Source: Pseudomonas oryzihabitans NBRC 102199 (GTDB taxonomy: Bacteria > Pseudomonadota > Gammaproteobacteria > Pseudomonadales > Pseudomonadaceae). Taken from it: a DNA stretch of 64,000 bases. The translations under genes were made by a program, and so were the position numbers. The DNA lies in NCBI RefSeq assembly GCF_000730625.1, contig NZ_BBIT01000009.1, positions 1 to 64,000 on the forward strand, read 5' to 3'. Of this stretch, positions 27,183-42,083 are shown piece by piece (the stretch's first letter is position 1; each line of letters opens with the position of its first letter). The notes under the pieces were generated by a model. It made no database searches, was not told the DNA's origin, and was given only the letters and a program-made list of their open reading frames with translations.

Positions 27183-29172
27183 CCGCGCCCTCCTCGGCTA
27201 CCGCCTCTAGACAACAGCTGCGCCAGGTCTGCTGGAGCTGGCCGATGGCGCCGCGCGCCAATCGATGCGGCTCATCGTCCGGCGCCTGGTGCAGCGCCTG
27301 CCGCAGACGCTCTGCCGCCGCGTCCAGCGCGCCCGGCCGCAGGTTACCGAAGCCCACCTCCAGCTGGTCGGCGAAGCGGCCGAGAAAGGCGTCCCGCGCC
27401 CGGGCCACCTCGCCCTGGGCACCTGCCAGGCAGGCGCGCAGATGCAGCAGCTCGTTACCCAGGTCCAGCGCCAGCAGCCCCTGCTCCCAGCGCCCCCGCT
27501 CGCTGGCCGACAGCTGCTCGATATGTCGCGCCAGCAGCAGCAGGCGATCCGCCATGCGCCCGCCGAACCAGGTCTCGGCATTGGCCAGGGGGACCGTGGT
27601 CAGGCGCTGCAAGTCGTAGGTGGTGGCCTCGAGGATCCGGCGGCTGGTGCGCCGTGGCGTACGCAGGCTGATCAGCCGGAACATCAGCACGGCCGAACCG
27701 ACGCCGATCAATAGACTCTGCAACTGGTTGAGCAAGGCGCCCATCTCCACCTGGCCGTGGTTGCTAGGCGAGACCAGCACCAGCAAATGGATGGCGAAGG
27801 CCGTCGCCGTCCCCACCACGCCCGGCGGTCCGGCCATTCCCAGGGCGGCAAAGAACAGCGGCACCCCCAGCACCAGGCACAGCAGCGGATAGCCGCTGAT
27901 CTGCGGCAGCAGCACCTGGCTGACGAGAATCGCGACCGGCGCGGCATAGAGGATGCCCCGCAGGAAGCCGAGGCCGATGGTGGCGGCGTTGTCGCGATTG
28001 GCGAACAGGCTGCAGATGACCCCGGCCATGAGCATGGCACCCGGCGCCGAGGGCCAGGCGCTGGCCAGCCAGAAGACGCCGACGACCAGCAGCGCACAGG
28101 CGCTGCGCAGGCCGTAGAGCAGCGCCGTCTGCACATCGCGATGACGCGCCAGTGCCGAGGGCGCCACGGCGCTGAGCTGGGCCGTGTGGACGCTGTCCAG
28201 GGCGCGACCGGCCAGCAGGATCTTGTCCAGCAGGATGGCGAAACGGGCCAGCAGGTAGCGCTGATCGTTGTCCAGCTCCGGGGCGGTGCCCGCAGCCTCT
28301 CTCAGACGCTGCAGGAGGGCCTCCAGGGCAGGCGCCTGGGGGTCGGCCAGGGTCGTGAGCAGTTCGTCGCGCCAGGGCTGCAGAGCGGCCCTTCTCGGCT
28401 CGTCCAGGCCACGCCACTGGCGCATGGCACCACGGGCGGTGCGCAGCAGGCTGAGCAGATCCCGCGAGAGCAGGCGCAATGCCCTGGCGCGTTGCCGGCC
28501 GCGCTGGCCTTCGAACCAGGCGTGGTCGCGCTGGGCATCCACCGCCACCACCTGGCCAAGCATGGCCAGCAGACCCTGGGTGGCATCCTGGGCCTCGGCC
28601 AGCTCCGCCCGCGCCGCAGCCACGCCCTGCTCCCAGGTGCGCCGCGCCTGGGCGGCCAGGTTCTGCTCCACGCGCTGCGGCCAGAACAGCGCGCTGACCG
28701 CCGAGGCCACGACGATACCCAGGCAGATCTCGGTGCAGCGGGCCACCGCCTGGTCGAACACGGTCAGCGGATGGGCAATGGCGGGCAGGCCGATGATGGC
28801 GACGGTATAGCCGGCCAGCACGAAGCCATAGGCGACATGGTTGCGCAGCAGGGTCGAGGCTGCCGTGCAGAGGGCCATCCAGCCGGCCAGGGCCAGGAGG
28901 AACAGCCAGGGCGTCTGGGCGAAGAAGCCCATCAGCACCACCGCCATGCAGGTGCCGGCAATGGTGCCGAGCAGGCGGAACAGGCCCTTGGCCAGCACCA
29001 TGCCGGACAGCGGCTGGGAGACGATCATCACCGTCATGCAGGCCCAGACCGGTTGTTCGAGGCTGAAACGAAAGGCCAGCCAGAGCGCCAGTCCGGCGGC
29101 GAACAGGGTCTTACCGGCAAAGAGGAGTGCCGCAGGCGTGGGTGCGAGAAAGACCGTCCAGGGTAGGCGCAC
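27169..29172 (-). CDS. FUSC-family efflux protein (AaeB-like)
   Basis: A 667-residue inner-membrane protein with two blocks of about five to six helices (about 15-165 and 350-505) separated and followed by cytoplasmic helical domains, the FUSC (fusaric acid resistance, AaeB) layout. The start is GTG with only a weak ribosome site (AAGAG). It is the first gene of the AaeB-AaeX-AaeA-like operon. Known relatives export p-hydroxybenzoic acid, fusaric acid or similar aromatic acids. Confidence 0.88.
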   Translation of the reverse strand: MRLPWTVFLAPTPAALLFAGKTLFAAGLALWLAFRFSLEQPVWACMTVMIVSQPLSGMVLAKGLFRLLGTIAGTCMAVVLMGFFAQTPWLFLLALAGWMALCTAASTLLRNHVAYGFVLAGYTVAIIGLPAIAHPLTVFDQAVARCTEICLGIVVASAVSALFWPQRVEQNLAAQARRTWEQGVAAARAELAEAQDATQGLLAMLGQVVAVDAQRDHAWFEGQRGRQRARALRLLSRDLLSLLRTARGAMRQWRGLDEPRRAALQPWRDELLTTLADPQAPALEALLQRLREAAGTAPELDNDQRYLLARFAILLDKILLAGRALDSVHTAQLSAVAPSALARHRDVQTALLYGLRSACALLVVGVFWLASAWPSAPGAMLMAGVICSLFANRDNAATIGLGFLRGILYAAPVAILVSQVLLPQISGYPLLCLVLGVPLFFAALGMAGPPGVVGTATAFAIHLLVLVSPSNHGQVEMGALLNQLQSLLIGVGSAVLMFRLISLRTPRRTSRRILEATTYDLQRLTTVPLANAETWFGGRMADRLLLLARHIEQLSASERGRWEQGLLALDLGNELLHLRACLAGAQGEVARARDAFLGRFADQLEVGFGNLRPGALDAAAERLRQALHQAPDDEPHRLARGAIGQLQQTWRSCCLEAVAEEGADESA

Positions 29173-29245
29173 GTCGGCTCTTGGTGTGCAGGGGGTCCAG
29201 CATAGGCCGCGTGGCCCAGGCGAAGTTCCAGGCGGTCGCCCAGAC

Positions 29246-29271
29246 GAAAAAAAGGCGACCCGGGGTCGCCT
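29246..29271 (-). terminator. Rho-independent terminator downstream of dusC
   Basis: AGGCGACC (29253-29260) pairs with GGTCGCCT (29264-29271) and, read leftward, ends in seven or more T. It lies 55 bases past the dusC stop and also insulates the efflux operon. Confidence 0.82.
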
Positions 29272-29325
29272 GAAGTGCCTTGCGTGCTCGAGCGACGACG
29301 CTCCGTCGTCACCACTCCCCAGAGA

Positions 29326-30324
29326 CTAGACGAGTTGCGGCCGGCGTTCTTGATCGAGATCAAGTTCGGCTGGATTGTGCCCGGCCATGCCGAGCAGGCG
29401 GTCGATCAGGGCGCAATCGGATTCGCGCCGCACCTCGGCGAACAGGGCCGCGGCCTCGGGATAGCTGCGGGTCAGCATGCCCAGCCACTGCTTGAGGCGA
29501 CCGGGGGCGTAGCGCGGCGCCAGCTTGCGTTGCGCCATGACCCAGAAGCGTTGCACCCGCGGCAGGATCTCGGCCCAGCTCTGCGGCGCGGTCTCCTCTC
29601 CGCGCACCGCCGCGGCGATCTGCAGCGCCAGGTCCGGTCGCGAGACCAGGCCGCGCCCCAGCATCACCGAGGCCTGGCCGCTGACGCTGCGGCAACGCCA
29701 GTAGTCGTCCAGGGTCCAGATCTCGCCGTTGGCCAGTACCGGCACGGATACCCGGTCGGCCACCCGCGCCACCCATTCCCAGTGCGCTGGCGGCTTGTAG
29801 CCCTCGACCTTGGTCCGCGCATGGACCACCAGTTGCGCCGCGCCACCCTCGGCCAGGGCCTCGGCGCAGGCCAGGGCGGCGTTCGGACTGTCGTAGCCCA
29901 GGCGCATCTTGGCGGTGACCGGAATGTGCGCCGGCACGGCCTGGCGCACGCTCTCGACGATCCGGTTGAGCAGCTCCGGCTCCTTGAGCAGCACCGCCCC
30001 GCCGCGGGACTTGTTGACGGTCTTGGCCGGGCAGCCGAAGTTGAGATCGATCACCGGGGCGCCCAGGGTGCAGGCGAAGGCCGCGTTGTCGGCCAGGCAG
30101 GCCGGATCCGAACCCAGCAGCTGCACCCGCATGGGGGTGCCCGATGGCGTGCGCGCGCCCTGCTCCAGCTCAGGCGCCAGCTTGGCGAAGGCCGCCGCCG
30201 GCAGCAGGCGATCGCAGACACGGATGAATTCGCTCACGCACCAGTCGAGTCCACCGACCTCGGTCAGCAATTCCCGCAGGATGTCGTCGACGAGGCCCTC
30301 CATGGGCGCCAGGGCGATCTCCAT
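29326..30324 (-). CDS. dusC: tRNA-dihydrouridine(16) synthase DusC
   Basis: The 332-residue flavin-dependent enzyme of the Dus family begins [19 protein letters not shown]. The catalytic cysteine lies in [17 protein letters not shown], and [16 protein letters not shown] is the FMN phosphate region. DusC reduces U16 of tRNA. The N-terminus and the CVSEFIRV segment favour DusC over DusA/DusB. It is preceded by the thioesterase gene with only two bases between, so both are one operon. Confidence 0.92.
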   Translation of the reverse strand: MEIALAPMEGLVDDILRELLTEVGGLDWCVSEFIRVCDRLLPAAAFAKLAPELEQGARTPSGTPMRVQLLGSDPACLADNAAFACTLGAPVIDLNFGCPAKTVNKSRGGAVLLKEPELLNRIVESVRQAVPAHIPVTAKMRLGYDSPNAALACAEALAEGGAAQLVVHARTKVEGYKPPAHWEWVARVADRVSVPVLANGEIWTLDDYWRCRSVSGQASVMLGRGLVSRPDLALQIAAAVRGEETAPQSWAEILPRVQRFWVMAQRKLAPRYAPGRLKQWLGMLTRSYPEAAALFAEVRRESDCALIDRLLGMAGHNPAELDLDQERRPQLV

Positions 30325-30326
30325 GC

Positions 30327-30767
30327 TCAGACGTCCTCGCCAGGAAGTGCCTGGCCATAACCGGCCAGGAATTCGGGTGGCATGCGCCTGGGCTTGCCGG
30401 AAGACAGCTCGATGCAGACGAAGGTCGTCCGGGCGCGCAGCAGGGTCACGCCATCGGCGGGACGCTGCAGCTGGAATTGCCGGGTCATGCGCAGACGACG
30501 ATCCCAGTCGACCAGCCAGGTACCGAGCACCAGCTCATCGTCCTGGTAACCACTGCTGAGATAGTCGATCTCGTGGCGCACCACGGCCATGGCGCGGTCC
30601 AGCCGCTGGAAGGTGGCGAGGTCCAGGCCCAGGGCCGCCGAATGCTGCCAGGCGCACTGTTCGAGCCAGCTGACGTACACGGCGTTGTTGGCATGGCCCA
30701 GGCCGTCGATGTGCTCGGCACCGATGCGCAGCGGCAGGAGGTGGGGAGTCGGTCTGTCCCACTGCAT
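30327..30767 (-). CDS. Acyl-CoA thioesterase, hotdog fold (4HBT family)
   Basis: This 146-residue single hotdog domain has the 4HBT signature [20 protein letters not shown] (about residues 24-43), including the Asp/Asn-type active site region, and a [21 protein letters not shown]-terminus. It hydrolyses acyl-CoA thioesters; chain preference is unknown. The ATG at 30767 follows GAGGG; upstream in-frame codons run through a spacer. It is cotranscribed with dusC. Confidence 0.83.
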   Translation of the reverse strand: MQWDRPTPHLLPLRIGAEHIDGLGHANNAVYVSWLEQCAWQHSAALGLDLATFQRLDRAMAVVRHEIDYLSSGYQDDELVLGTWLVDWDRRLRMTRQFQLQRPADGVTLLRARTTFVCIELSSGKPRRMPPEFLAGYGQALPGEDV

Positions 30768-30869
30768 GAAGAGACCCTCTCGCGGGCAAGGTCGAAAGAC
30801 GCACGGCCTGACCGGACGGAATCCTGGCCAGGCCAACGGTCGCGGATACTGGCACGAATCCGCAGACAA

Positions 30870-30900
30870 TAAAAAAGGGCCTGCATCGCTGCAGGCCCTT
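30870..30900 (-). terminator. Rho-independent terminator of the tRNA-Ser/Arg operon
   Basis: An 11-bp stem (30875-30885 with 30890-30900) with loop TCGC ends, read leftward, in six T. It lies 10 bases from the 3' end of the second tRNA-Arg gene. Confidence 0.88.
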
Positions 30901-30909
30901 CTTCATGTT

Positions 30910-30986
30910 TGGCGCACTCGGGAGGATTCGAACCTCCGACCGCTCGGTTCGTAGCCGAGTACTCTATCCAGCTGAGCTACGAGTGC
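30910..30986 (-). tRNA. tRNA-Arg (ACG), distal copy
   Basis: A 77-base leftward gene with acceptor GCACTCG pairing with CGAGTGC, anticodon loop CTACGAA (ACG, inosine-modified to read CGU/CGC), T-loop TTCGAAT and encoded CCA. Its sequence is identical to the copy at 31047-31123. Confidence 0.96.
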
Positions 30987-31046
30987 GTTTCGGTGCGTTT
31001 AGCCAGAACACCGCTGGTACTGCTGAAGCCAGAGGCTTCGTCGATT

Positions 31047-31123
31047 TGGCGCACTCGGGAGGATTCGAACCTCCGACCGCTCGGTTCGTAGCCGAGTACT
31101 CTATCCAGCTGAGCTACGAGTGC
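31047..31123 (-). tRNA. tRNA-Arg (ACG), proximal copy
   Basis: Identical in all 77 bases to the neighbouring copy. The spacer of 60 bases between copies is unlike the flanks, so the pair arose by tandem duplication or is kept identical by conversion. Together with tRNA-Ser it follows the order seen next to rsmA in P. aeruginosa. Confidence 0.96.
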
Positions 31124-31229
31124 GTTGAAGCTGCGTATTCTAGCTTCCGTTTCTGACGTGTCAAGCAAATTTGCTTGTTTATCAGGTACTTACCAATCGG
31201 TCAGTACAGCGGAGCCAGTTTGAAGCAAA

Positions 31230-31320
31230 TGGCGGTGAGGGAGGGATTCGAACCCTCGACACCCTTTTGAGGTGTACTCCCTTAGCAGGGGAGCGCCTTC
31301 GGCCACTCGGCCACCTCACC
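31230..31320 (-). tRNA. tRNA-Ser (GCT)
   Basis: The 91-base gene has acceptor GGTGAGG, a long class II variable arm (TACACCTCAAAAGGGTGT), anticodon loop CTGCTAA (GCT) and an encoded CCA. It is the first gene of the tRNA-Ser/Arg/Arg unit. Confidence 0.96.
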
Positions 31321-31333
31321 GCAACGGGGCGAA

Positions 31334-31361
31334 ACTATATCGAAGGTTTGCCCGTTTGCAA
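31334..31361 (-). promoter_or_regulatory. Sigma-70 promoter of the tRNA-Ser/Arg/Arg unit
   Basis: Read leftward, TTGCAA (31361-31356) and TATAGT (31339-31334) are separated by 16 bases, followed by a GC-rich discriminator. The spacing to the tRNA 5' end (13 bases) is short but suits a processed stable RNA. Confidence 0.68.
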
Positions 31362-31381
31362 AGAGAAAAATTCAAAAAAAA

Positions 31382-31567
31382 TCAGTGGTTTGGTTCTTGG
31401 TCCTTTTCCTTCTGGATGCGCTGGTAGATTTCCTCGCGATGAACCGCGACTTCCTTGGGCGCATTGACGCCGATGCGGACCTGGTTGCCCTTGACTCCCA
31501 GTACCGTCACGGTGACTTCATCACCCACCATCAGGGTCTCACCAACCCGACGAGTCAAAATAAGCAT
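31382..31567 (-). CDS. rsmA: Carbon storage regulator CsrA/RsmA
   Basis: A 61-residue RNA-binding dimer, [20 protein letters not shown], with the full CsrA core ([26 protein letters not shown] is the family's central region) and essential Arg44. It is one residue or so different from the P. aeruginosa RsmA I remember. It binds GGA loops in leader mRNAs and represses secondary metabolism and biofilm genes; sRNAs of the RsmY/Z type titrate it. AAGGAG lies at the best distance, so the ATG at 31567 is secure. It lies downstream of lysC. Confidence 0.97.
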   Translation of the reverse strand: MLILTRRVGETLMVGDEVTVTVLGVKGNQVRIGVNAPKEVAVHREEIYQRIQKEKDQEPNH

Positions 31568-31686
31568 TCCATTCTCCTTAAGCTTTAACTCAGTCTGCAC
31601 GTATGAACCGAAACGATCCCTGAATGGACCCTCTAGTCGCTATTGACCTCTGTCCATGCAAGTAAAGTTCCGCAGAACCCGCGTCG

Positions 31687-31715
31687 GATGAGGTCCCTGT
31701 GGCAGGAACCTCATC
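31687..31715 (-). terminator. Hairpin after lysC
   Basis: GATGAGGTCCCT (31687-31698) pairs with AGGAACCTCATC (31704-31715) with one mismatch. There is no T-run, so termination is uncertain; it lies just after the lysC stop and may separate lysC from rsmA. Confidence 0.45.
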
Positions 31716-31722
31716 TGGCGGG

Positions 31723-32958
31723 TCACTCGGCGCCGCGTGCGGGGGCGTCGAGTTCGAAGGCGGTGTGCAGGGCGCGGACGGCGAGTTCGAGGTATTTCTC
31801 CTCGATGACCACCGACACCTTGATTTCGGAAGTGGAGATCATCTGGATGTTGATGCTCTCCTTGGCCAGGGCTTCGAACATCTGGCTGGCCACGCCGGCA
31901 TGGGATCTCATGCCGACGCCGACGATGGAGACCTTGGCGATCTTGGTGTCGCCGACGGACTCCCGAGCGCCGATCTCGACGCCGGTGCGCTTGAGGATCT
32001 CCAGGGCGCTCTGGTAGTCGTTGCGGTGCACGGTGAAGGTGAAGTCGGTGGTGTTATCGTGCGCGACGTTCTGCACGATCATGTCGACTTCGATGTTGGC
32101 CGCGCTGATCGGGCCGAGGATCTTGAAGGCCACGCCGGGGGTATCCGGCACACCGCGAATGGTCAGCTTGGCTTCGTCACGGTTGAAGGCGATGCCGGAG
32201 ATGATCGGCTGTTCCATGGATTCCTCTTCATCAAGGGTAATGAGGGTGCCCGGACCCTCCTGAAAGCTGTGCAGCACGCGCAGCGGCACGTTGTACTTGC
32301 CGGCGAACTCCACCGAACGGATCTGCAGCACCTTGGAGCCGAGGCTGGCCATTTCCAGCATTTCCTCGAAGGTGATCTTGTCCAGGCGCTGGGCCTGGGG
32401 CACCACGCGCGGATCGGTGGTGTAGACGCCGTCGACGTCGGTATAGATCTGGCACTCGTCGGCCTTCAGCGCGGCCGCCAGGGCCACGCCGGTGGTGTCG
32501 GAGCCACCACGGCCCAGGGTGGTGATGTTGCCCTGCTCGTCAACGCCCTGGAAGCCGGCCACGACCACCACCTTGCCGGCCTTGAGCTCGGCACGGATGC
32601 GGGCGTCGTCGATCTGCTGGATGCGCGCCTTGGTGTGGGCGCTGTCGGTGAGGATGCGCACCTGGTTGCCGGTATAGGACACCGCCTGGACGCCACACTT
32701 GAGCAGCGCCATGGCCAGCAGGCCGATGGTGACCTGCTCGCCGGTGGAGACCATGACATCCAGCTCGCGCGGATCGGGTTGCTCCATGATCTGCTTGGCG
32801 AGGCCGATCAGGCGATTGGTCTCGCCACTCATGGCCGATACCACCACCACGATCTGGTCGCCCGCCTCATGGAAGCGTTTCACCTTCTCGGCGACCTGCT
32901 CGATACGCTCCACCGTACCCACCGAGGTACCGCCGAATTTCTGTACGATCAATGCCAT
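31723..32958 (-). CDS. lysC: Aspartate kinase LysC
   Basis: The 411-residue enzyme starts MALIVQKFGGTSVG, the signature of aspartokinase, with the kinase domain to about residue 245 and two ACT domains behind (about 265-405, including GMRSHAGVASQMFEALAKE). It phosphorylates aspartate, the first step to lysine, threonine, methionine and diaminopimelate, and the ACT pair suggests feedback control by lysine and threonine. It lies between alaS and rsmA, as in P. aeruginosa. No leader peptide or lysine riboswitch was recognisable upstream. Confidence 0.95.
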   Translation of the reverse strand: MALIVQKFGGTSVGTVERIEQVAEKVKRFHEAGDQIVVVVSAMSGETNRLIGLAKQIMEQPDPRELDVMVSTGEQVTIGLLAMALLKCGVQAVSYTGNQVRILTDSAHTKARIQQIDDARIRAELKAGKVVVVAGFQGVDEQGNITTLGRGGSDTTGVALAAALKADECQIYTDVDGVYTTDPRVVPQAQRLDKITFEEMLEMASLGSKVLQIRSVEFAGKYNVPLRVLHSFQEGPGTLITLDEEESMEQPIISGIAFNRDEAKLTIRGVPDTPGVAFKILGPISAANIEVDMIVQNVAHDNTTDFTFTVHRNDYQSALEILKRTGVEIGARESVGDTKIAKVSIVGVGMRSHAGVASQMFEALAKESINIQMISTSEIKVSVVIEEKYLELAVRALHTAFELDAPARGAE

Positions 32959-33042
32959 TGCTTGCTGCCCGTCCGCAGAAAAATCTGATTCAAGTTGTTG
33001 AGGGAGGAAGCGGGCCGCCCTCCCCGGCGACCCGCAGCGCTC

Positions 33043-35667
<2,625 letters not shown>

Positions 35668-35852
35668 ATTCATTCCAGACAATGGGCTTTTCGACGCGCG
35701 TGACGGGCATCCGACTGGATCGCAGACGAGACGAACGGAGCGGGCGCCGCAGACGCGGCACGTGCGGAAAACGGACACGCATGTCTGGGAGTATATCGAC
35801 GCCTGCGCCCCGGTGTCGCCCCGGTTGCGCAGGAAAAACGTCGTCGGAAGAC

Positions 35853-36851
35853 TTAGCGGCGGCGGTAGGTGGCGAAAGCGGCGATGACCGCCTCGATATC
35901 GGCGGCGCTGACGTCCAGATGGGTGACCAGTCGCAGGCGCGGCGCAGGACTGATGCGGATGCCGCGTTCGGCCAGGAAGGCCGGCAGGGCGGGCGCCCCG
36001 TCGCCCAGGGCGAGGTAGACCATGTTGGTCTGCACCGGCTCCACCTGATAGCCGAGTTCGGCCAGGGCGGTGCCGAGCTGCGCCGCGTGGGCATGGTCCT
36101 CGGCCAGGCGCTCGACCTGGTGGTCGAGGGCATGCAGACCGGCCGCTGCCAGCATGCCGGCCTGGCGCATGCCGCCGCCGACCACCTTGCGCCAGCGGCG
36201 CGCCTTGGCGATCAGGGCGGCATCGCCGCAGAGCACCGACCCCACCGGCGCGCCGAGGCCCTTGGACAGGCAGACCGATACCGAATCGAAATGCTGGCTG
36301 ATCTCGCGCGCCGGTACCCCGAGCTTGACCGCGGCGTTGTACAGCCGCGCGCCGTCCAGATGCAGGGCCAGGCCGTGCTCCCGGGTGAAGGCGCGTGCCG
36401 CGGCCAGATAGGTCAGCGGCAGCACCTTGCCGTGCATGGTGTTTTCCAGGGCCAGCAGCCGGGTGCGAGCGAAGTGGAAGTCATCGGCCTTGATGTAGCT
36501 GCGCACCAGATCGAGGTCGAGGCTGCCATCGGCGGCCATCTCTATGGGTTGCGGCTGGATGGAGCCCAGCACCGCGGCGCCGCCCCCTTCGTACTTGTAG
36601 GTGTGGGCCTGCTGGCCGACCAGGTATTCGTCGCCCCGCTCGCAGTGCGCCAGCAGTCCGAGCAGATTGCTCATGGTGCCGCTGGGCACGAAGAGTCCGG
36701 CTTCCAGGCCCAGATCGCCCGCCAGACGCTGTTCCAGGCGGGTGACGGTGGGGTCTTCGCCATAGACGTCATCGCCCAGCTCGGCGGCCAGCATGGCCTG
36801 ACGCATGGCCGAGGTGGGCTGGGTGACGGTATCGCTGCGCAGATCGATCAT
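35853..36851 (-). CDS. ltaE: Low-specificity L-threonine aldolase
   Basis: A 332-residue fold-type I PLP enzyme starting [20 protein letters not shown]. The PLP lysine lies in [34 protein letters not shown] and [12 protein letters not shown] are the family segments. It cleaves L-threonine and allo-threonine to glycine and acetaldehyde. AAGGAG precedes the ATG. It follows astE by 11 bases and is probably read through from the arginine operon, an unusual addition since threonine aldolase has no established role in that pathway. Confidence 0.9.
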   Translation of the reverse strand: MIDLRSDTVTQPTSAMRQAMLAAELGDDVYGEDPTVTRLEQRLAGDLGLEAGLFVPSGTMSNLLGLLAHCERGDEYLVGQQAHTYKYEGGGAAVLGSIQPQPIEMAADGSLDLDLVRSYIKADDFHFARTRLLALENTMHGKVLPLTYLAAARAFTREHGLALHLDGARLYNAAVKLGVPAREISQHFDSVSVCLSKGLGAPVGSVLCGDAALIAKARRWRKVVGGGMRQAGMLAAAGLHALDHQVERLAEDHAHAAQLGTALAELGYQVEPVQTNMVYLALGDGAPALPAFLAERGIRISPAPRLRLVTHLDVSAADIEAVIAAFATYRRR

Positions 36852-36862
36852 GAGGTCGCTCC

Positions 36863-37870
36863 TTAAGCCGGGACCACGATGAGTCCGGCCCGCAGGCCGA
36901 CGGCGACCTTGGGATTGGGAAAGATGATGCGCGCCTCGGCTTCGTCGACGATCCAGCGCTCGCTGCCGTCTTCGGCCAGCAGCGAACCCTGGCGCAGCGG
37001 CGAGAAGTTGGCCACGTCGTCGGCCAGGTGCAACTGGAAGCGCGGACTGGATTTGTACACCTGGCGCGCCACGCGGAATCTCAGCAAAGAGGAATCCGGC
37101 GGCGGCAGCTCGGCTTCGCGGCCTTCGATCAGCGCCTCGAGCAGCAGCCGCAGGCGACTCAGGTCGAGTTCGCTGTTCTCGCCAAAGGGCCGCGCCTGGC
37201 CCAGCTCCAGGGTCAGGGCTTCGGCCTGGCACTCGGCATAGGTATAGGCGCTGAAGGTGATGCCCGGCTTGTCGTAGAGCAGCACGGCTTCGATACCGGC
37301 GGCTTCGAGACGCTGCAACTCGGCTTCCGAATGCTCGCGCCCGGCGCTCCAGGGATAGAGGGCGAAACGCGGCAGCGCCGAGGCCCGCAGCGCGGTGTGC
37401 AGGTCATAGTGCAGGCGCGCTCGATCCGGCTTGCTGAAGAATTGCGCGGACAGGCGTTCCAGGTCGTTGGCGCGTTGCGCCTCGGAGCCTTCGGCCTGGG
37501 CATGGCGGCCGTTGAACAGGCGATTCAGGTCCTGCTCGACATAGCGGGTGCCGCGGCGCATGGCGTCGGGATTGCCGAACATGAACAACAGGCGGCAGGC
37601 GGGACGCAGGGCACCGCTGGCGATGCCGCCGAGCAACTCGTCGAGCAGCTCCATGGGCGCCGTCTCGTTGCCATGGATGCCCGCCGAGAGCAGCAGGTCC
37701 ATGCGGTTGTCGCGCGCCACCGGCGGGGTGACTTCCAGCACGCCTTCGGTCAGCCAGTGGAGACGGGTGCCGTCGGCAGTCAGTTGAATCTTCTCGGTCG
37801 GCTCGCGGCCGGCCAGGGTCAGGTCCAGCAGGCGGCCAAGCGCCAACCGATAACGTTCAGATGCAGCCAT
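36863..37870 (-). CDS. astE: Succinylglutamate desuccinylase
   Basis: The 335-residue zinc hydrolase has the HxxE motif in [19 protein letters not shown] and HYDLHTAL further on, the AstE/aspartoacylase pattern. It releases glutamate and succinate from N-succinylglutamate, the final step of the AST pathway (AruE in Pseudomonas). GGAGT lies before the ATG. It is the last pathway gene of the aruC-F-G-D-B-x-E operon. Confidence 0.93.
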   Translation of the reverse strand: MAASERYRLALGRLLDLTLAGREPTEKIQLTADGTRLHWLTEGVLEVTPPVARDNRMDLLLSAGIHGNETAPMELLDELLGGIASGALRPACRLLFMFGNPDAMRRGTRYVEQDLNRLFNGRHAQAEGSEAQRANDLERLSAQFFSKPDRARLHYDLHTALRASALPRFALYPWSAGREHSEAELQRLEAAGIEAVLLYDKPGITFSAYTYAECQAEALTLELGQARPFGENSELDLSRLRLLLEALIEGREAELPPPDSSLLRFRVARQVYKSSPRFQLHLADDVANFSPLRQGSLLAEDGSERWIVDEAEARIIFPNPKVAVGLRAGLIVVPA

Positions 37871-37907
37871 GCTCTACTCCGCTGAGCGACGTGTCGAGGC
37901 TAGATAC

Positions 37908-38204
37908 TCAATGATCGTGGCCGCAACCGCAATCGGCGTCATGCACATGATTCTCATCGCCGTCGTCGGCGAAGGTCTCCAGGGCGATGGACAGGCCCAG
38001 GGCATTGAGGGCCTGGGGGCGCAGCACCAGGACCGGGGTCTGCTCTTCGTCATCCTGGGAGTCGGCGAAGATATTGAGGCCACCGGCGCCATCGGCTTCC
38101 AGCCAGAGGTCGCGACCGGCCAGGCGGATGGCCAGGCGCTGGACCTGCAGCGTCTGCTGCTCGTCGGCGGTGGGTTCGAGGATGAGATCGAGACGGTTGC
38201 TCAT
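37908..38204 (-). CDS. Conserved small protein of the arginine operon with a His/Cys/Asp tail
   Basis: A 98-residue protein between astB and astE, in the position of P. aeruginosa PA0900. The body is a simple alpha/beta mix (LDLILEPTADEQQTLQVQRL). The last 13 residues, HVHDADCGCGHDH, are dense in potential metal ligands. Its retention inside the operon suggests a link to AstE, a zinc enzyme, but this is speculation. I do not know the function. Confidence 0.75.
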   Translation of the reverse strand: MSNRLDLILEPTADEQQTLQVQRLAIRLAGRDLWLEADGAGGLNIFADSQDDEEQTPVLVLRPQALNALGLSIALETFADDGDENHVHDADCGCGHDH

Positions 38205-38218
38205 GGGGGCTCCGGACG

Positions 38219-41049
<2,831 letters not shown>

Positions 41050-42057
41050 TCAGGGCATCAGGCGCACGGCGCGCACCTGGGCGCCGGCCATCAACCGCAA
41101 TTCGCGGGCGGTGGCCAGATCGACCACCAGGGTGCCCGAAGCCAGGCGCGCGCGGGCGCTGGTGATGCGGCAGTCCTGGCACTTGCGGTTGTGGATCAGA
41201 TAGACCTCGGCGTCATCGCCAGGGGTGCCTACTGCCAGTACCAGGCGCTGGCTGTCGCGGATCGCGCGCACCTTGGCGGTCTCGGCTTCCAGGGTCGGAC
41301 CGGCATCGAAGATGTCGACGTAGCCCTGGTAGTTGAAGCCCTCGGCCTCCAGCAGGCGGCGGGCGGCCTCGGTATCGGGGTGTACCTTGCCGATCACCTG
41401 GCGCGCTTCCGCTGACAGGAAGCAGGTATAGAGCGGGAAGCGCGGCATCAGCTCGGCGATGAAGCCGCGATTGCCGATGCCGGTGAGATAATCCGCCTGG
41501 GAGAATTCCATCTTGAAGAAGTGGCGGCCCAGGCCCTCCCAGAACGGCGACTGCCCTTGGTCGTCGGACATGCCGCGCAACTCGGCGATGATGCGTTCGG
41601 CGAACAGCTCGCGGAATTCGGCGATGAACAGGAAGCGCGACTTGGACAGCAGGCGCCCGGCCGCGCCGCCGCGGCGATCCGCGCGCAGGAACAGCGAGCA
41701 GAGCTCGGAGCTGCCGGTCATGTCGTTGGCCAGGAACAGCGTGGGGATCTGCCGGTGGATGTCCAGTTCGCGCGAGGCGCTCACCGTCAGCCCGACCCGG
41801 TAGTTGTACCAGGGCTCGCGCAGACCCAGGGCGGCGGCGATCCCGGCGATGCCGATGACCTCGCCGTCTTCTTCCAGGGCGAAGAGATAGTCCGCATCGG
41901 CGGATTCGGCCTGGCGCAGAAAGCTGCGCTCGGCATTTTCCACCCGCTGCGCCAGGCGTTCTTCGCTGGCCGGCAGGGTGGTGAGACCGGCGCCGGCCGC
42001 CTGCGCCAGTTGCAGCAGCGCGGGCACATCGGCACGGGTGACGGGACGGACGATCAT
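41050..42057 (-). CDS. aruG: Arginine/ornithine succinyltransferase, second subunit (AruG)
   Basis: A 335-residue AstA-type acyltransferase starting MIVRPVTRADVPALLQLA. It is homologous to the aruF product in fold (both begin with a RPA/RPV-AD segment and carry FFKMEFSQADYLTG or FFDMDYAAAERLSG). Pseudomonas splits this enzyme into two subunits, alpha AruF and beta AruG. It makes N2-succinylarginine from arginine and succinyl-CoA. It lies 26 bases after aruF. Confidence 0.93.
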   Translation of the reverse strand: MIVRPVTRADVPALLQLAQAAGAGLTTLPASEERLAQRVENAERSFLRQAESADADYLFALEEDGEVIGIAGIAAALGLREPWYNYRVGLTVSASRELDIHRQIPTLFLANDMTGSSELCSLFLRADRRGGAAGRLLSKSRFLFIAEFRELFAERIIAELRGMSDDQGQSPFWEGLGRHFFKMEFSQADYLTGIGNRGFIAELMPRFPLYTCFLSAEARQVIGKVHPDTEAARRLLEAEGFNYQGYVDIFDAGPTLEAETAKVRAIRDSQRLVLAVGTPGDDAEVYLIHNRKCQDCRITSARARLASGTLVVDLATARELRLMAGAQVRAVRLMP

Positions 42058-42083
42058 CGGACCTCCAAAGACGCTAGGGTCGG

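Noticed and set aside
30910-31320. tRNA cluster as an integration site for a genomic island
   Set aside because: No integrase and no partial tRNA duplicate with direct repeats lies beside it; the flanking genes are core.
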